Assembly (NCBI GenBank): GCA_025455765.1
Contig: JALOLX010000017.1
Coordinates: forward strand, 1-11,866
DNA length: 11,866 nucleotides
Source of the DNA: Flavobacteriales bacterium
GTDB lineage: Bacteria > Bacteroidota > Bacteroidia > Flavobacteriales_F > PHOS-HE28
Direction: 5' to 3'
The notes under the pieces are model-generated. The model ran no database searches, was not told the origin of the DNA, and saw only the letters and a program-made list of their open reading frames with translations. Of this stretch, positions 4,452 through 11,866 are shown one piece after another (position 1 is the stretch's first letter; the number at the start of each line of letters is the position of its first letter). A program made the position numbers and the translations under genes.

Positions 4452-6638
4452 ATGCGCATCCTACCCATTGCCCTGCTGCTGTTCGGCACCTTGAACGCCA
4501 ACGCCCAGATCAACTGCACGTTCGAAGTGATCCCGGCCATCTGCTCCTTAGCGAACGGTTCGGTGCAGGCCATGGCCACGGGCGGCGATGCACCGTACAC
4601 CTACCTGTGGGAACCCGAGCCACCGTTCGGGCAGGGTATGGCATCGCTTACCGACGTGTTCGCGGGCAGCTACGACCTAACGGTGATCGATGCCATGGGG
4701 CTGGAGGCCACCTTCAACGTGGTGGTGCCTGCCGACCTGGTGATGCCGCCCGTGGGTGATGGCACCTATGCGGGCGCACATGAGGTGATCGGGTTCGGCG
4801 TGCCGTGCGAAGGCGAATGCAACGGGGCGATGGTCATGCCCTTCGAGATGTTCCCCGGCACACCGCCCTACCTCTTCAACTGGAGCGACCCCGGCATCAG
4901 CTTGCAGGGCACCGCGCCATCGGGCGAGCCAGTGTACTTCGGCTTTTGTGCAGGCCAGAGCTACAGCTATACGGTGTACGACCAGTTCGGATGCATGGGC
5001 AACAGCGTCTCCTTCACCCCGCCGGTGTTGGAGGATGCCAGCCATTGGTACGTGGATGTGATAACAGCGGCCACCTGCGGCAACAGCGATGGCGTCGTGA
5101 CCATGGAGCAAGTGGTGGCCTGGCCTGCGGATCTAGTGGTGACCACTTCCAGTGGCGCGGTGATCTATTCCATGAATACGGGCACGGGGCAGCTCACACT
5201 CTCGGGTTTGGCCGCCGATACCTACACGGCCTCTTTCAGCTACAACAACGCTGCGTGCAATAGCGCGTTCAACTTCACGGTCACGGAGTCCGGACCTGGC
5301 TGCAGCAGCGTGGTCGGCACGCTCTACCTGGATAGTGACACCGATTGTATGGTGGACGTGGGCGAGCCGGGTATTCCCTACCGCACGCTGCAGGTGGACC
5401 CCGGCGCGCAATTGCTGATCACCAACGGCGATGGCACCTTTTCCGGTGGCTTGGATGATGGGTCTTACACGCTCACCGTGATCGACCCGATGGTGACGCC
5501 CGCTTGTCCGCAAGCGCAGCCCATCCCCTTCACGGTAAGCGGTATCATTACCACCTTGGATGTCGGCGCAAGCAGCACGAGCCCGATGGACCTTGTGGTG
5601 ACAGCCGTGAACAATGCCGCCCGTCCGGGCTTTGCACACACCGTGTGGGCACAAATAACGAATACCGGTGCGGAAGCCAGCGGTACCGTGGAATTGAGTT
5701 GCGTGCTGGACCCTGCACTTGGCTACGTGGGTGCTGTGCCTGCACCCACCACGGTGAACGGCAGCACGCTGACGTGGGACCTGCCAGCCCTGGACGCCTT
5801 TGCGCAGGTGAACGTGCAGCTGTTCACCCAGGTGAGCCTGCAAGCCACATTGGGCCAGGTGGTGAACGCCACCTTCACCGTGGCGAACAACGGGGCCGAG
5901 GCGAACACGGCCAACAACAGCTTCGCCTCAGCACGCACGGTGACCGGCAGCTACGACCCCAACGACAAGACCGCCTTTACCAGCAGCGGTATGAGCGCTA
6001 CGGACTTCGTGATCGCGGAGGATGAATGGATCGACTACGTGATCCGCTTCCAGAACACGGGCACCGATACGGCCTTCACCGTGGTGATCACCGATACCCT
6101 GGAGGCCGGCCTGGACATGGCGAGCTACGAACAAGGCACTGCGAGCCATCCGTTCACCGTGAGCTTCAAGCCCGACCGTGTGGTGGAGTGGCGCTTCGCG
6201 AACATCCTGCTACCCGATAGCAACACGAACGAGCCGCTGAGCCACGGCGCGGTGGGCTTCCGCATCCGGCCCGTGGGGCCGCTGCTGCCCGGCACGGTGC
6301 TGAGCAATGCGGCGGACATCTACTTCGACTTCAACGCGCCCATCCGCACCAACACCAGTACGCTGCTGGTATCCACCGCCACGGACGTGGTTGAAGCGAG
6401 CGACACAGGGATACTGCTCTTCCCGAACCCGGCGCAGGGGCGCTTCACCGTGCTTGCCAAGGGCGCATCGCTCCAGCAGGTGCGGCTGCTCGCGTTGGAT
6501 GGGCGCGTGGTACACCATCACCTGCTGCGCGGCGATCGTGCAGAGGTGGATGTGCGGAGGCTCGCACTCGGCACCTACCTGGTGCAGATCATCGACACCG
6601 ACGGGCGGGTGGTATCGCAACGGCTCACTGTTCAATAG
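4452..6638 (+). CDS. Large secreted T9SS cargo protein with SprB-like repeats and C-terminal sorting domain
   Basis: A 728-residue surface or secreted protein. Residues 1-18 are a signal peptide (MRILPIALLLFGTLNANA, cleavage before Gln19); this fixes the ATG at 4452, although the frame is open upstream to 4305. Residues about 22-92 form an SprB-like repeat (CSLANGSVQAMATGGDAPYT, SYDLTVIDAMG). A second at 120-190 (GECNGAMVMP, YSYTVYDQFGCMG) and a degenerate third at 203-275 follow. Residues 290-345 resemble a carboxypeptidase-like or SdrD B-type domain (DSDTDCMVDVGEPGIPYRTL). Then come two DUF11-like beta domains, the second (497-645, TGSYDPNDKTAF, YVIRFQNTGTDTAFTVVITD) being the DUF7619 type common just before sorting domains. 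Residues 653-728 are a type A sorting domain (LLFPNPAQGRFTV, GTYLVQIIDTDGRVV) that directs export by T9SS. It probably acts in adhesion or matrix; no enzyme motif is seen. Confidence 0.9.
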   Translation: MRILPIALLLFGTLNANAQINCTFEVIPAICSLANGSVQAMATGGDAPYTYLWEPEPPFGQGMASLTDVFAGSYDLTVIDAMGLEATFNVVVPADLVMPPVGDGTYAGAHEVIGFGVPCEGECNGAMVMPFEMFPGTPPYLFNWSDPGISLQGTAPSGEPVYFGFCAGQSYSYTVYDQFGCMGNSVSFTPPVLEDASHWYVDVITAATCGNSDGVVTMEQVVAWPADLVVTTSSGAVIYSMNTGTGQLTLSGLAADTYTASFSYNNAACNSAFNFTVTESGPGCSSVVGTLYLDSDTDCMVDVGEPGIPYRTLQVDPGAQLLITNGDGTFSGGLDDGSYTLTVIDPMVTPACPQAQPIPFTVSGIITTLDVGASSTSPMDLVVTAVNNAARPGFAHTVWAQITNTGAEASGTVELSCVLDPALGYVGAVPAPTTVNGSTLTWDLPALDAFAQVNVQLFTQVSLQATLGQVVNATFTVANNGAEANTANNSFASARTVTGSYDPNDKTAFTSSGMSATDFVIAEDEWIDYVIRFQNTGTDTAFTVVITDTLEAGLDMASYEQGTASHPFTVSFKPDRVVEWRFANILLPDSNTNEPLSHGAVGFRIRPVGPLLPGTVLSNAADIYFDFNAPIRTNTSTLLVSTATDVVEASDTGILLFPNPAQGRFTVLAKGASLQQVRLLALDGRVVHHHLLRGDRAEVDVRRLALGTYLVQIIDTDGRVVSQRLTVQ

Positions 6639-6711
6639 CGCGGATGGACCGGTCCGTGCAGCGGCCGCTGAGCGTTGGTCCCGTCGCTTCTCCAACTACC
6701 TTCACCGGCGC

Positions 6712-7461
6712 ATGACGCCCTGCGCCAACTGCGGTAACCCGCACGCCCATGCCTACTGCCCCCAGTGCGGCCAGCAGCGTCTGAAGCCGGGGGTACGCAT
6801 AGGCGAAGTGCTGAACGACTTCGTGGGCGGGCTGTACAACGTGGATGCCCCCATCCTATTCACGTTGCGCAGCTTCTTCAACGGGCCGGGAGCACTTACC
6901 CGCAGCTTCCTGGCCGGCAAGCGCAAGGCCTACACACCGCCCGTGCGCATGTTCCTGATGGGCGTAGGCTTCTACTACGCCATGCGGTGGCTGCTGAACT
7001 GGGACCCGGTGGATGCGGCGGTGCTGGACGCGGGACTGAGCGCGGTGCCCGATACGCCGGCCATGCAGGTGAACCACTGGATGAGCCGCAACGTGAACCT
7101 GCTGCTGCCCATCCTGATGATGATGCTCGCCAGCTTCGATCGGCTGCTCTTTCCGCGCACCACGCTCAACTGGACCGAACGCCTGGTCCACTACCTCTTC
7201 GCCGTGGGCACTTACTTGATCACGGCCACCCTGCTGATCCCGCTGTACCAGGTGTGGCCGGGGTCGCAGCTGCTAGGCATGCTGGTCATCTTCGGCATCC
7301 TCATCGCAGCGGCCATTTCGTTGCATCAGCGCAGCGTATTGAACGTGATCAAAGCGGTGGTGATGGTACCTGTGACGTTCATGGTCTACGTAGTGGTATG
7401 TAGCGTGCTGGTGGCGTGGCTGCTCGGGGTTCCGTTGGAGGCGTTGGTGGCGCGTGGCTGA
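6712..7461 (+). CDS. DUF3667 zinc-ribbon integral membrane protein
   Basis: A 249-residue protein of the DUF3667 type found mostly in Bacteroidota. The N-terminus carries a zinc ribbon with Cys4, Cys7, Cys16 and Cys19 (CANCG and YCPQCGQQ). Next is an amphipathic stretch with the family motif GALTRSFLAGKRKAYTPPVR (residues 60-79). About five hydrophobic segments then follow at 80-97, 128-146, 159-178, 185-204 and 212-238, so the body sits in the inner membrane. The biochemical function of the family is unknown. The ATG at 6712 is chosen because it places the zinc ribbon at the very N-terminus as in homologues; the frame is open much further upstream inside the T9SS gene, but those codons are out of phase with that gene. 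The start is 73 bp after the T9SS gene, so cotranscription is possible. Confidence 0.85.
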   Translation: MTPCANCGNPHAHAYCPQCGQQRLKPGVRIGEVLNDFVGGLYNVDAPILFTLRSFFNGPGALTRSFLAGKRKAYTPPVRMFLMGVGFYYAMRWLLNWDPVDAAVLDAGLSAVPDTPAMQVNHWMSRNVNLLLPILMMMLASFDRLLFPRTTLNWTERLVHYLFAVGTYLITATLLIPLYQVWPGSQLLGMLVIFGILIAAAISLHQRSVLNVIKAVVMVPVTFMVYVVVCSVLVAWLLGVPLEALVARG

Positions 7462-7573
7462 CTGCGGGTGTCCGTAGGGGGTCGAGTTACCGAGGTGCAT
7501 ACTCGCTGAACCACCGTATCTTCCACCTTGAAGGCAGCGGATGCCGACGTTACACCGTCCATACCAAAAAGAT

Positions 7574-9133
7574 ATGCGGCACCTCTTTGCAGTATCCATA
7601 ACGCTCCTATCCACGGTGCTACACGGCCAGGCCCCCAGCTGGCAATGGGCGCGGTCTTTTCCGTCGAACACCTATGGAGGCGCAGCAGTCTCGTCACTTG
7701 CACAGGACAGCGGCTATTTCATGAGCTTGAACCGATCGCAGCTCATGTTGCCATGGGGCTTGGTGGAAAGCTCGACCGCGATCCTCCTTCACATGAACGC
7801 ATTGGGTGAACCCACCGCAGCGGTGGCCATGCCGCCGATCATGCGGATGCTCCCCGCCGGTGAGCATGCTGCCCGCTTTTTGATCGCCTACCGCGATAGC
7901 TGTGTACTGCCCGATGTGACACTTTTTTCCTCCGCAGGCATCGGTGTGGCCATGGGTGTGGTGGATGGTGAAGGCACCATTTCCGAAGTCATGAACCTGC
8001 CCGACCTCGTCGTTGGTACGGACTGTGCCATTGGCGATCTGGACCTCGCGCCCAACGGCGACCTGTTGGTGGTCGGATGGTTCCGTGATCCGGTACAATG
8101 TGCCGATTCGACATTTACTGATGACGGGTACTTCCTATGTCGGTATACGAACCTAGGGGAGTTGGTATCGGCCATGAGCATTTCGAACCCTTCTATGGGC
8201 TCGATGCCCATCATTCGTGTGGAAGACGATGGAGCAGATGGTGCCTACGTAGCCATGCAGGAATTCGCAAGTCCGGTTCCCGACCCGACTTATGGCGCAG
8301 GTACGGTCATCGCATCCTTCGACACGGACTGGGGACTCCGGTGGTCCCGTTCCAGCACGGATCAGATCGGTCTCTACTCTGATGGCCCGGTCTACTTGGC
8401 AAAAGCACCTGATGGAGGTCTTTACGCGGCGTATAAAAATGCCGCTAGCGCCTTCTGGCCCGGTCGTGTAGCCGTACTCGCATACAACCCCGATGGGAGC
8501 GAACGTTGGATGAACAATTCGTTTGGTCCGCAGTTCGAATGGGGCTTGAGTAGTGTCATGGGCATCGCTTCTTCTCCTGCTTTCAACGGTCCTATTGTAT
8601 CCATATACTTCTACGGACAAATGGAGGGCTACGGACCATATCCGATCACCAACGCAGGTAATCCTAACGCCGCAGTCGCTGCGCTGGATAGCATTGGCCA
8701 ATGGAAGTGGGCGATCTCGGACAACGGACCGGGCAATGTGTTCGGTACACAGGCAGTAGTAAGCCCCAATGGCACCATCTACGCCAATGGATACTTCGAA
8801 GGCGGTGGCCTGGGCGACCATCCACTGACCTACACACCACCGGTCAGCTTCTATGCTGCGCGTATCAGCTTGAACAGCGATCCCGTTGGTCTGACAAGTA
8901 CCGTAGTTCCTCTCAGCGAAGTGCAGATCTATCCCAACCCCACGACCGATCACGTGTGGCTGGATCGAGGTGTGACCATCGGGAGTGCCGTGACGATAAT
9001 GGATGCGCAAGGTCGTATGCTGAGCACTGCGATCATCGACCGGATCCCATTCCGATCGACGCTCCCAACACTCGCACCGGGCATCTACTTCGTGTGTACT
9101 GGAGGCCAATGCCAGCGTGTCGTCGTGGAGTGA
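7574..9133 (+). CDS. Secreted T9SS cargo protein, probable beta-propeller with sorting domain
   Basis: A 519-residue secreted protein. The signal peptide is residues 1-18 (MRHLFAVSITLLSTVLHG, cleaved before Gln19), favouring the ATG at 7574; an in-frame ATG at 7541 would add 11 charged residues ahead of it. The mature region (20-430) has repeated blocks of the kind WQWARSF, LDLAPNGDLLVVGWF, GLRWSRSS, YLAKAPDGGLYAAY, SERWMNNSFG, GQWKWAISD and AVVSPNGTIYANGYF. These alternating tryptophan and D/N-G turns suggest a WD- or PQQ-like beta-propeller. Residues 445-519 are a type A sorting domain (VQIYPNPTTDHVWL, APGIYFVCTGGQCQRVVVE). No catalytic motif is visible. It stands alone after a 112 bp gap; the next gene begins on the base after its TGA, implying cotranscription. 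Confidence 0.87.
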   Translation: MRHLFAVSITLLSTVLHGQAPSWQWARSFPSNTYGGAAVSSLAQDSGYFMSLNRSQLMLPWGLVESSTAILLHMNALGEPTAAVAMPPIMRMLPAGEHAARFLIAYRDSCVLPDVTLFSSAGIGVAMGVVDGEGTISEVMNLPDLVVGTDCAIGDLDLAPNGDLLVVGWFRDPVQCADSTFTDDGYFLCRYTNLGELVSAMSISNPSMGSMPIIRVEDDGADGAYVAMQEFASPVPDPTYGAGTVIASFDTDWGLRWSRSSTDQIGLYSDGPVYLAKAPDGGLYAAYKNAASAFWPGRVAVLAYNPDGSERWMNNSFGPQFEWGLSSVMGIASSPAFNGPIVSIYFYGQMEGYGPYPITNAGNPNAAVAALDSIGQWKWAISDNGPGNVFGTQAVVSPNGTIYANGYFEGGGLGDHPLTYTPPVSFYAARISLNSDPVGLTSTVVPLSEVQIYPNPTTDHVWLDRGVTIGSAVTIMDAQGRMLSTAIIDRIPFRSTLPTLAPGIYFVCTGGQCQRVVVE

Positions 9134-10129
9134 ATGCGCGTCTCCATCCTCCTCCCCTTCCACAACGCTGCTACGACGATCGATGTCGCAGTGGCCAGTA
9201 TCGCTGGACAGACATACCCTGACTGGGAGCTGTTGCTGATCGACAATGCCAGTACCGATGCTGGATCCTCCTTGGCTCACGCTTGGACCGAACGCGATCA
9301 ACGCATCCGTGTGTTGCACGAGCCACGCGTTGGGATCGCCCACGCGCTGAACACCGGTCTGGCCCATGCCCACGGAACGTACATCGCCCGCATGGATGCC
9401 GATGACATCAGCCACCCCGAACGCCTCGCGAAACAAGTGGCCTACCTCGATGCGCATCCGGAGATCGGGGTGCTGGGCACGCGTACATCGTTCGCCAGCA
9501 CCATGCTCGAGCACCGCGGCATGCAGGCCTTCGTACACTGGCAGAACGCGCTCCTTTCGCCACATGACCACTACGTGAAGCGCTTGGTGGACGCGCCGCT
9601 CGCGCATCCCACGGTGGTGTTCCGCCGCGAACTGGTGGAGCAGTACGGTGGCTACGATACCGGCCCACTGCCCGAGGACCACGAGCTGTCGCTGCGCTGG
9701 ATGGAAGCCGGTGTGCGCTTCGCGAAGCTGCCCGAGGAACTGCTCACTTGGAACGACCACGCCCACCGCTTGAGCCGCACGCATGCCAACTACAGCGTGG
9801 ACGCGTTCTTCGCCACCAAGGTGAAGTACCTGGCGCGGTGGTTGATGCGCAAGCTCGATGGCCGGCCTGTGATCATTGCGGGAACGAGCGTGCTGTGCCA
9901 AAAGCGGTCGGCGCAATTAGAGGCGGAGGGCATCATCGTATCCGCGTTCACCGACGTGAAGGGGCGCGGTGTGCCGGGTCGTCCCTTCGTTCCGCACATG
10001 GATTTACCGCCCGCTGGGAAGGCTTTCGTGGTAAGCTTCATCAGCCAGCGGGGCACGGGGGATCGGATCGCGGGGTTCTTGGCGGGGCGGAGGTTGAAGG
10101 AGGGGGTGGACTTTGTGCTGGCGGCATAA
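9134..10129 (+). CDS. Family 2 glycosyltransferase with C-terminal Rossmann-like extension
   Basis: A 331-residue enzyme of the GT-A fold that moves a sugar from a nucleotide donor to a glycan or lipid acceptor in the cytoplasm. The N-terminus has VSILLPFHNAATTIDVAVAS and WELLLIDNASTD (residues 3-43), the nucleotide-binding strands. The metal-binding motif is MDADD (Asp88, Asp90). HPTVVFRREL (158-167) and LPEDHELSLRW (Glu181-Asp182, likely catalytic base) complete the family pattern. Residues 243-331 form an extra domain (RPVIIAGTS, IIVSAFTDVKGRGVPGRPFV, KAFVVSFIS) that looks like a degenerate nucleotide-binding fold; related glycosyltransferases carry such a tail, but the usual glycine loop is altered here. 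The start ATG directly follows the T9SS gene's TGA, so the two are coupled and the enzyme may glycosylate the surface. The sugar and acceptor cannot be inferred. Confidence 0.88.
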   Translation: MRVSILLPFHNAATTIDVAVASIAGQTYPDWELLLIDNASTDAGSSLAHAWTERDQRIRVLHEPRVGIAHALNTGLAHAHGTYIARMDADDISHPERLAKQVAYLDAHPEIGVLGTRTSFASTMLEHRGMQAFVHWQNALLSPHDHYVKRLVDAPLAHPTVVFRRELVEQYGGYDTGPLPEDHELSLRWMEAGVRFAKLPEELLTWNDHAHRLSRTHANYSVDAFFATKVKYLARWLMRKLDGRPVIIAGTSVLCQKRSAQLEAEGIIVSAFTDVKGRGVPGRPFVPHMDLPPAGKAFVVSFISQRGTGDRIAGFLAGRRLKEGVDFVLAA

Positions 10130-10147
10130 TATGCTGAAATACAATGG

Positions 10148-10236
10148 ATTGAGATCAATGTCAACGACTACTGATCCGTGCATTTTTAGTAGTGATCCGA
10201 TTTTACTACTAATTTAGATGTCAATTAGTAGTAATT
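10148..10236 (+). promoter_or_regulatory. AT-rich multi-repeat control region of the fic gene
   Basis: The 107 bases between the glycosyltransferase stop and the fic ATG are about 32% GC by hand count in surroundings that are clearly GC-rich. They hold four half-sites: ACTACT (10167), AGTAGT (10188), ACTACT (10205) and AGTAGT (10227), spaced 21, 17 and 22 bp, about two helical turns. The middle two widen to a perfect inverted repeat TTAGTAGT / ACTACTAA (10186-10193, 10205-10212). ATGTCAA occurs at 10158 and 10218, each 2 bases before a half-site, and TGATCCG at 10172 and 10193. A separate dyad ATTGA-GA-TCAAT lies at 10148-10159. TAATTTAG (10210-10217) matches the -7 element at 7 of 8 positions, without a clear -33. 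Repression by Fic's C-terminal winged helix is an inference. Confidence 0.6.
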
Positions 10237-11583
10237 ATGAGGAAGCCACTACCGCCCCCCAGCTCAGGGATCTTGGAAGCGGACCAAGCCGCAGCCTTTG
10301 GGGCGGTGATCACCCGCTTCTTGGAAGACCCCGAAGCGCCCCTGAAGTTGAGCGTGGTGGAACGCGACCACCCCTACTGGGAGAAGTTCCAGCGGCGGGT
10401 AAAGCCATTGGGCTACCAGGCCGAACACCTGTGGCGCTTGGTGAAACAGCAGCGGCGGTTCACGGCCCGCCGTATTTGGATCAGCAGCGAACGGGACTTC
10501 CAGTTCAGCTACAACCTGACCGACGAGATGCAGCAGACCTTGCACCGGCTGGACATGCACATGGGCGGCACGTTGGGCGGTGCCACCACCATTCCCGAAG
10601 GCACGCGGGAGCAAGTGCTCACCAGTTCGCTCATGGAAGAAGCCATCTCCAGCAGCCTATTGGAAGGCGCTGCCACCACGCGGGAGGTGGCCAAGAACAT
10701 GTTGCGCACCGATCGAAAGCCGAGGGACCGCTCGGAACGGATGGTGCTGAACAACTACCTCACCATGCAACAACTGGTGCAATGGAAACAGGACCCCATG
10801 ACCGTGGAGCGTTTGTTGGAGATCCACCGCATGGTTTCCAACGGAACATTGGAGGATGCCGTGAATGAAGGTCGGGTCCGCACCAACAACGATGTGCATG
10901 TGGTGAACGCGTATGGTGAAGTGCTCTATGATCCGCCCACCCACGAGCGCTTACCTGCTGTATTGGAGGCCTTCTGCCGATTCGCGAACGATGAGGCGAA
11001 CAACCCGTTCATCCACCCTGTTGTGCGCGGCATCACCCTTCATTTCCTCATCGGCTACATCCACCCCTTTGTGGACGGGAACGGCCGCACCGCGCGTGCA
11101 TTGTTCTACTGGTACCTGCTTCGCAAGGGATACTGGTTGGTGGAATACCTGGCCATTTCCAAGATCATCCTGCGCGCGCCCTCGCAATACGGCCGCGCCT
11201 ACCTGCATACCGAGCACGACGACAACGACCTGACCTACTTCCTGGACTTCAACTTGCGTTCGTTACGTCTGGCCATGGACGACCTTGATCACTATCTGGG
11301 TCGAAAACTGGCGGAGCGCAAGGGTCTGTTCGCGGTGATCCGCAACGTGGACATCAACGAGCGTCAGGCGGAGATCGTGGCCCTTTGGTTGCGCGAGCCG
11401 GAGCGCACGCTGACCATTCAGGAAGTGGTCTCCCGTTCGGGGGTCGTCTACCAAACAGGACGCACCGATCTGCTGGGTTTGGTGGCCTTGGGCTTGGCAA
11501 CACATCGCAAAGCCGGTAACAAGATGCTCTTCTTCCGAAGTGTTGACTTTGAAGCACAACTGACAAGGCTCAAAAGGGCATGA
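10237..11583 (+). CDS. fic: Fic-domain protein adenylyltransferase, class II (self-inhibited), with C-terminal helix-turn-helix
   Basis: A 448-residue Fic protein, which typically transfers AMP from ATP to a hydroxyl side chain of a target protein. The catalytic motif is complete at residues 276-287 (HPFVDGNGRTAR), with His276 as base and Asp280 and Asn282 for metal and phosphate. The flap region is around VHVVNAYGEVLYDPP (220-234). An inhibitory helix motif S-x-x-x-E-G (Ser139, Glu143, Gly144) lies N-terminal to the Fic core, so it is class II and self-inhibited. Residues 1-115 are an N-terminal extension with RDHPYWEKF and HLWRLVKQQRRF. Residues about 375-435 form a winged-helix-like end (TLTIQEVVSRSGVVYQTGRTDLLGLVALGLA). 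The ATG at 10237 is the first start after an in-frame TAA at 10210, so the start is firm. It has its own repeat-rich control region; the target protein is unknown. Confidence 0.93.
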   Translation: MRKPLPPPSSGILEADQAAAFGAVITRFLEDPEAPLKLSVVERDHPYWEKFQRRVKPLGYQAEHLWRLVKQQRRFTARRIWISSERDFQFSYNLTDEMQQTLHRLDMHMGGTLGGATTIPEGTREQVLTSSLMEEAISSSLLEGAATTREVAKNMLRTDRKPRDRSERMVLNNYLTMQQLVQWKQDPMTVERLLEIHRMVSNGTLEDAVNEGRVRTNNDVHVVNAYGEVLYDPPTHERLPAVLEAFCRFANDEANNPFIHPVVRGITLHFLIGYIHPFVDGNGRTARALFYWYLLRKGYWLVEYLAISKIILRAPSQYGRAYLHTEHDDNDLTYFLDFNLRSLRLAMDDLDHYLGRKLAERKGLFAVIRNVDINERQAEIVALWLREPERTLTIQEVVSRSGVVYQTGRTDLLGLVALGLATHRKAGNKMLFFRSVDFEAQLTRLKRA

Positions 11584-11604
11584 ACCGGCCCAAGCTCGCC
11601 AGGC

Positions 11605-11866
11605 TCACACCCCCAGCACTGCCCGCAACCGCTTCACATAACTATCGCTGATCGGCAGGTGCGTGTCCGCCAGCACCACGTGGTCCCGCTCCACGCGTTC
11701 AATGGCATGCAGTGCCACCATGTGCGAACGGTGGATGCGGCAGTAGCGCACGGCAGGCAGGCGCTGTTCCAGATCGCGCAGGTTCTCCAGACTGAGTATG
11801 CGGCCCTTGCTGTGGGTGTGCACGGCCACGTAATCACGCATGGCCGAGATATGTGAGACATCGCTA
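11605..11866 (-). CDS. LytTR-type DNA-binding domain protein, C-terminal part (5' end outside the window)
   Basis: The frame is open to the window edge, giving the last 86 residues. They match the LytTR DNA-binding domain: HISAMRDYVAVHTHSKG at the start of the fragment, then LSLENLRDLEQRLPAVRYCR, IHRSHMVALHAIERVERDHV and PISDSYVKRLRAVLGV at the end. The RIHRSHMV and PISDSY signatures are diagnostic. In Bacteroidota such domains usually sit at the C-terminus of a response regulator with a receiver domain, paired with a histidine kinase of the LytS/YehU type. The receiver domain would lie outside the window, so the response-regulator label is inference. An internal ATG at 11841 is not the real start because the conserved domain begins before it. 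It converges on fic with a 21 bp gap. Confidence 0.9.
   Translation of the reverse strand, partial: SDVSHISAMRDYVAVHTHSKGRILSLENLRDLEQRLPAVRYCRIHRSHMVALHAIERVERDHVVLADTHLPISDSYVKRLRAVLGV

Noticed and set aside
7462..7573. A possible promoter (TATCTTCC at 7517-7524) and a weak CGAGT/ACTCG dyad before the second T9SS gene
   Set aside because: It matches only 6 of 8 positions of the -7 consensus with no -33 element, and the dyad has 5 bp arms with a long loop. Neither is distinguishable from chance.
8153..9916. A 587-codon open frame on the minus strand, opposite the second T9SS gene and the glycosyltransferase
   Set aside because: Its product is a His/Arg/Val-rich composition without domains, and both opposing plus-strand genes are clearly real families. 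Long antisense frames are common in GC-rich coding DNA.
10218..10868. An ATG at 10218 opening a 216-codon frame that overlaps the start of fic
   Set aside because: The frame is out of phase with the Fic motifs and its product has shadow-like composition. Its ATG belongs to the ATGTCAA repeat of the control region.

Overview
The window reads as a chromosomal segment of a GC-rich member of the Bacteroidota, most likely a Flavobacteriales-type lineage. Two secreted proteins end in type IX secretion system (T9SS) type A sorting domains, a DUF3667 zinc-ribbon membrane protein is present, and some upstream regions contain the Bacteroidota -7 element TAnnTTTG. Coding density is high. No tRNA, rRNA, CRISPR array or insertion sequence was seen, and no gene-free stretch exceeds 300 bases.

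Layout. (a) 2-652: the 3' end of uvrC (nucleotide excision repair). (b) 685-4217: a compact accessory block. It holds a RelE/ParE-type toxin and its antitoxin on the minus strand, a divergent antitoxin and PIN-domain (VapC-like) toxin pair on the plus strand, an 82-residue orphan gene on the minus strand, and two convergent HNH nuclease genes of different families whose stop codons overlap in the tetranucleotide TTAA. (c) 4452-10129: a plus-strand run of envelope and surface genes: a large SprB-like T9SS cargo protein, a DUF3667 membrane protein, a second T9SS cargo protein, and, starting directly after that protein's stop codon, a family 2 glycosyltransferase. (d) 10130-10236: a strikingly AT-rich (about 32% GC by hand count) control region built of repeated 6-7 bp motifs, leading into a 448-residue self-inhibited Fic adenylyltransferase. 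(e) 11605-11866: the 3' end of a convergent LytTR DNA-binding domain, probably a response regulator.

How they relate. Block (b) looks like a small stress or defence island inserted after a housekeeping repair gene: two toxin-antitoxin modules share one 139 bp divergent control region, and two nucleases of mobile-element or restriction flavour follow. Block (c) is cell-surface biology. The Fic gene is a stand-alone unit with what looks like its own operator array. No single gene is outside known protein families. The parts with the most unexplained content are the Fic control region, the shared TA control region, and the uncharacterised HNH pair.
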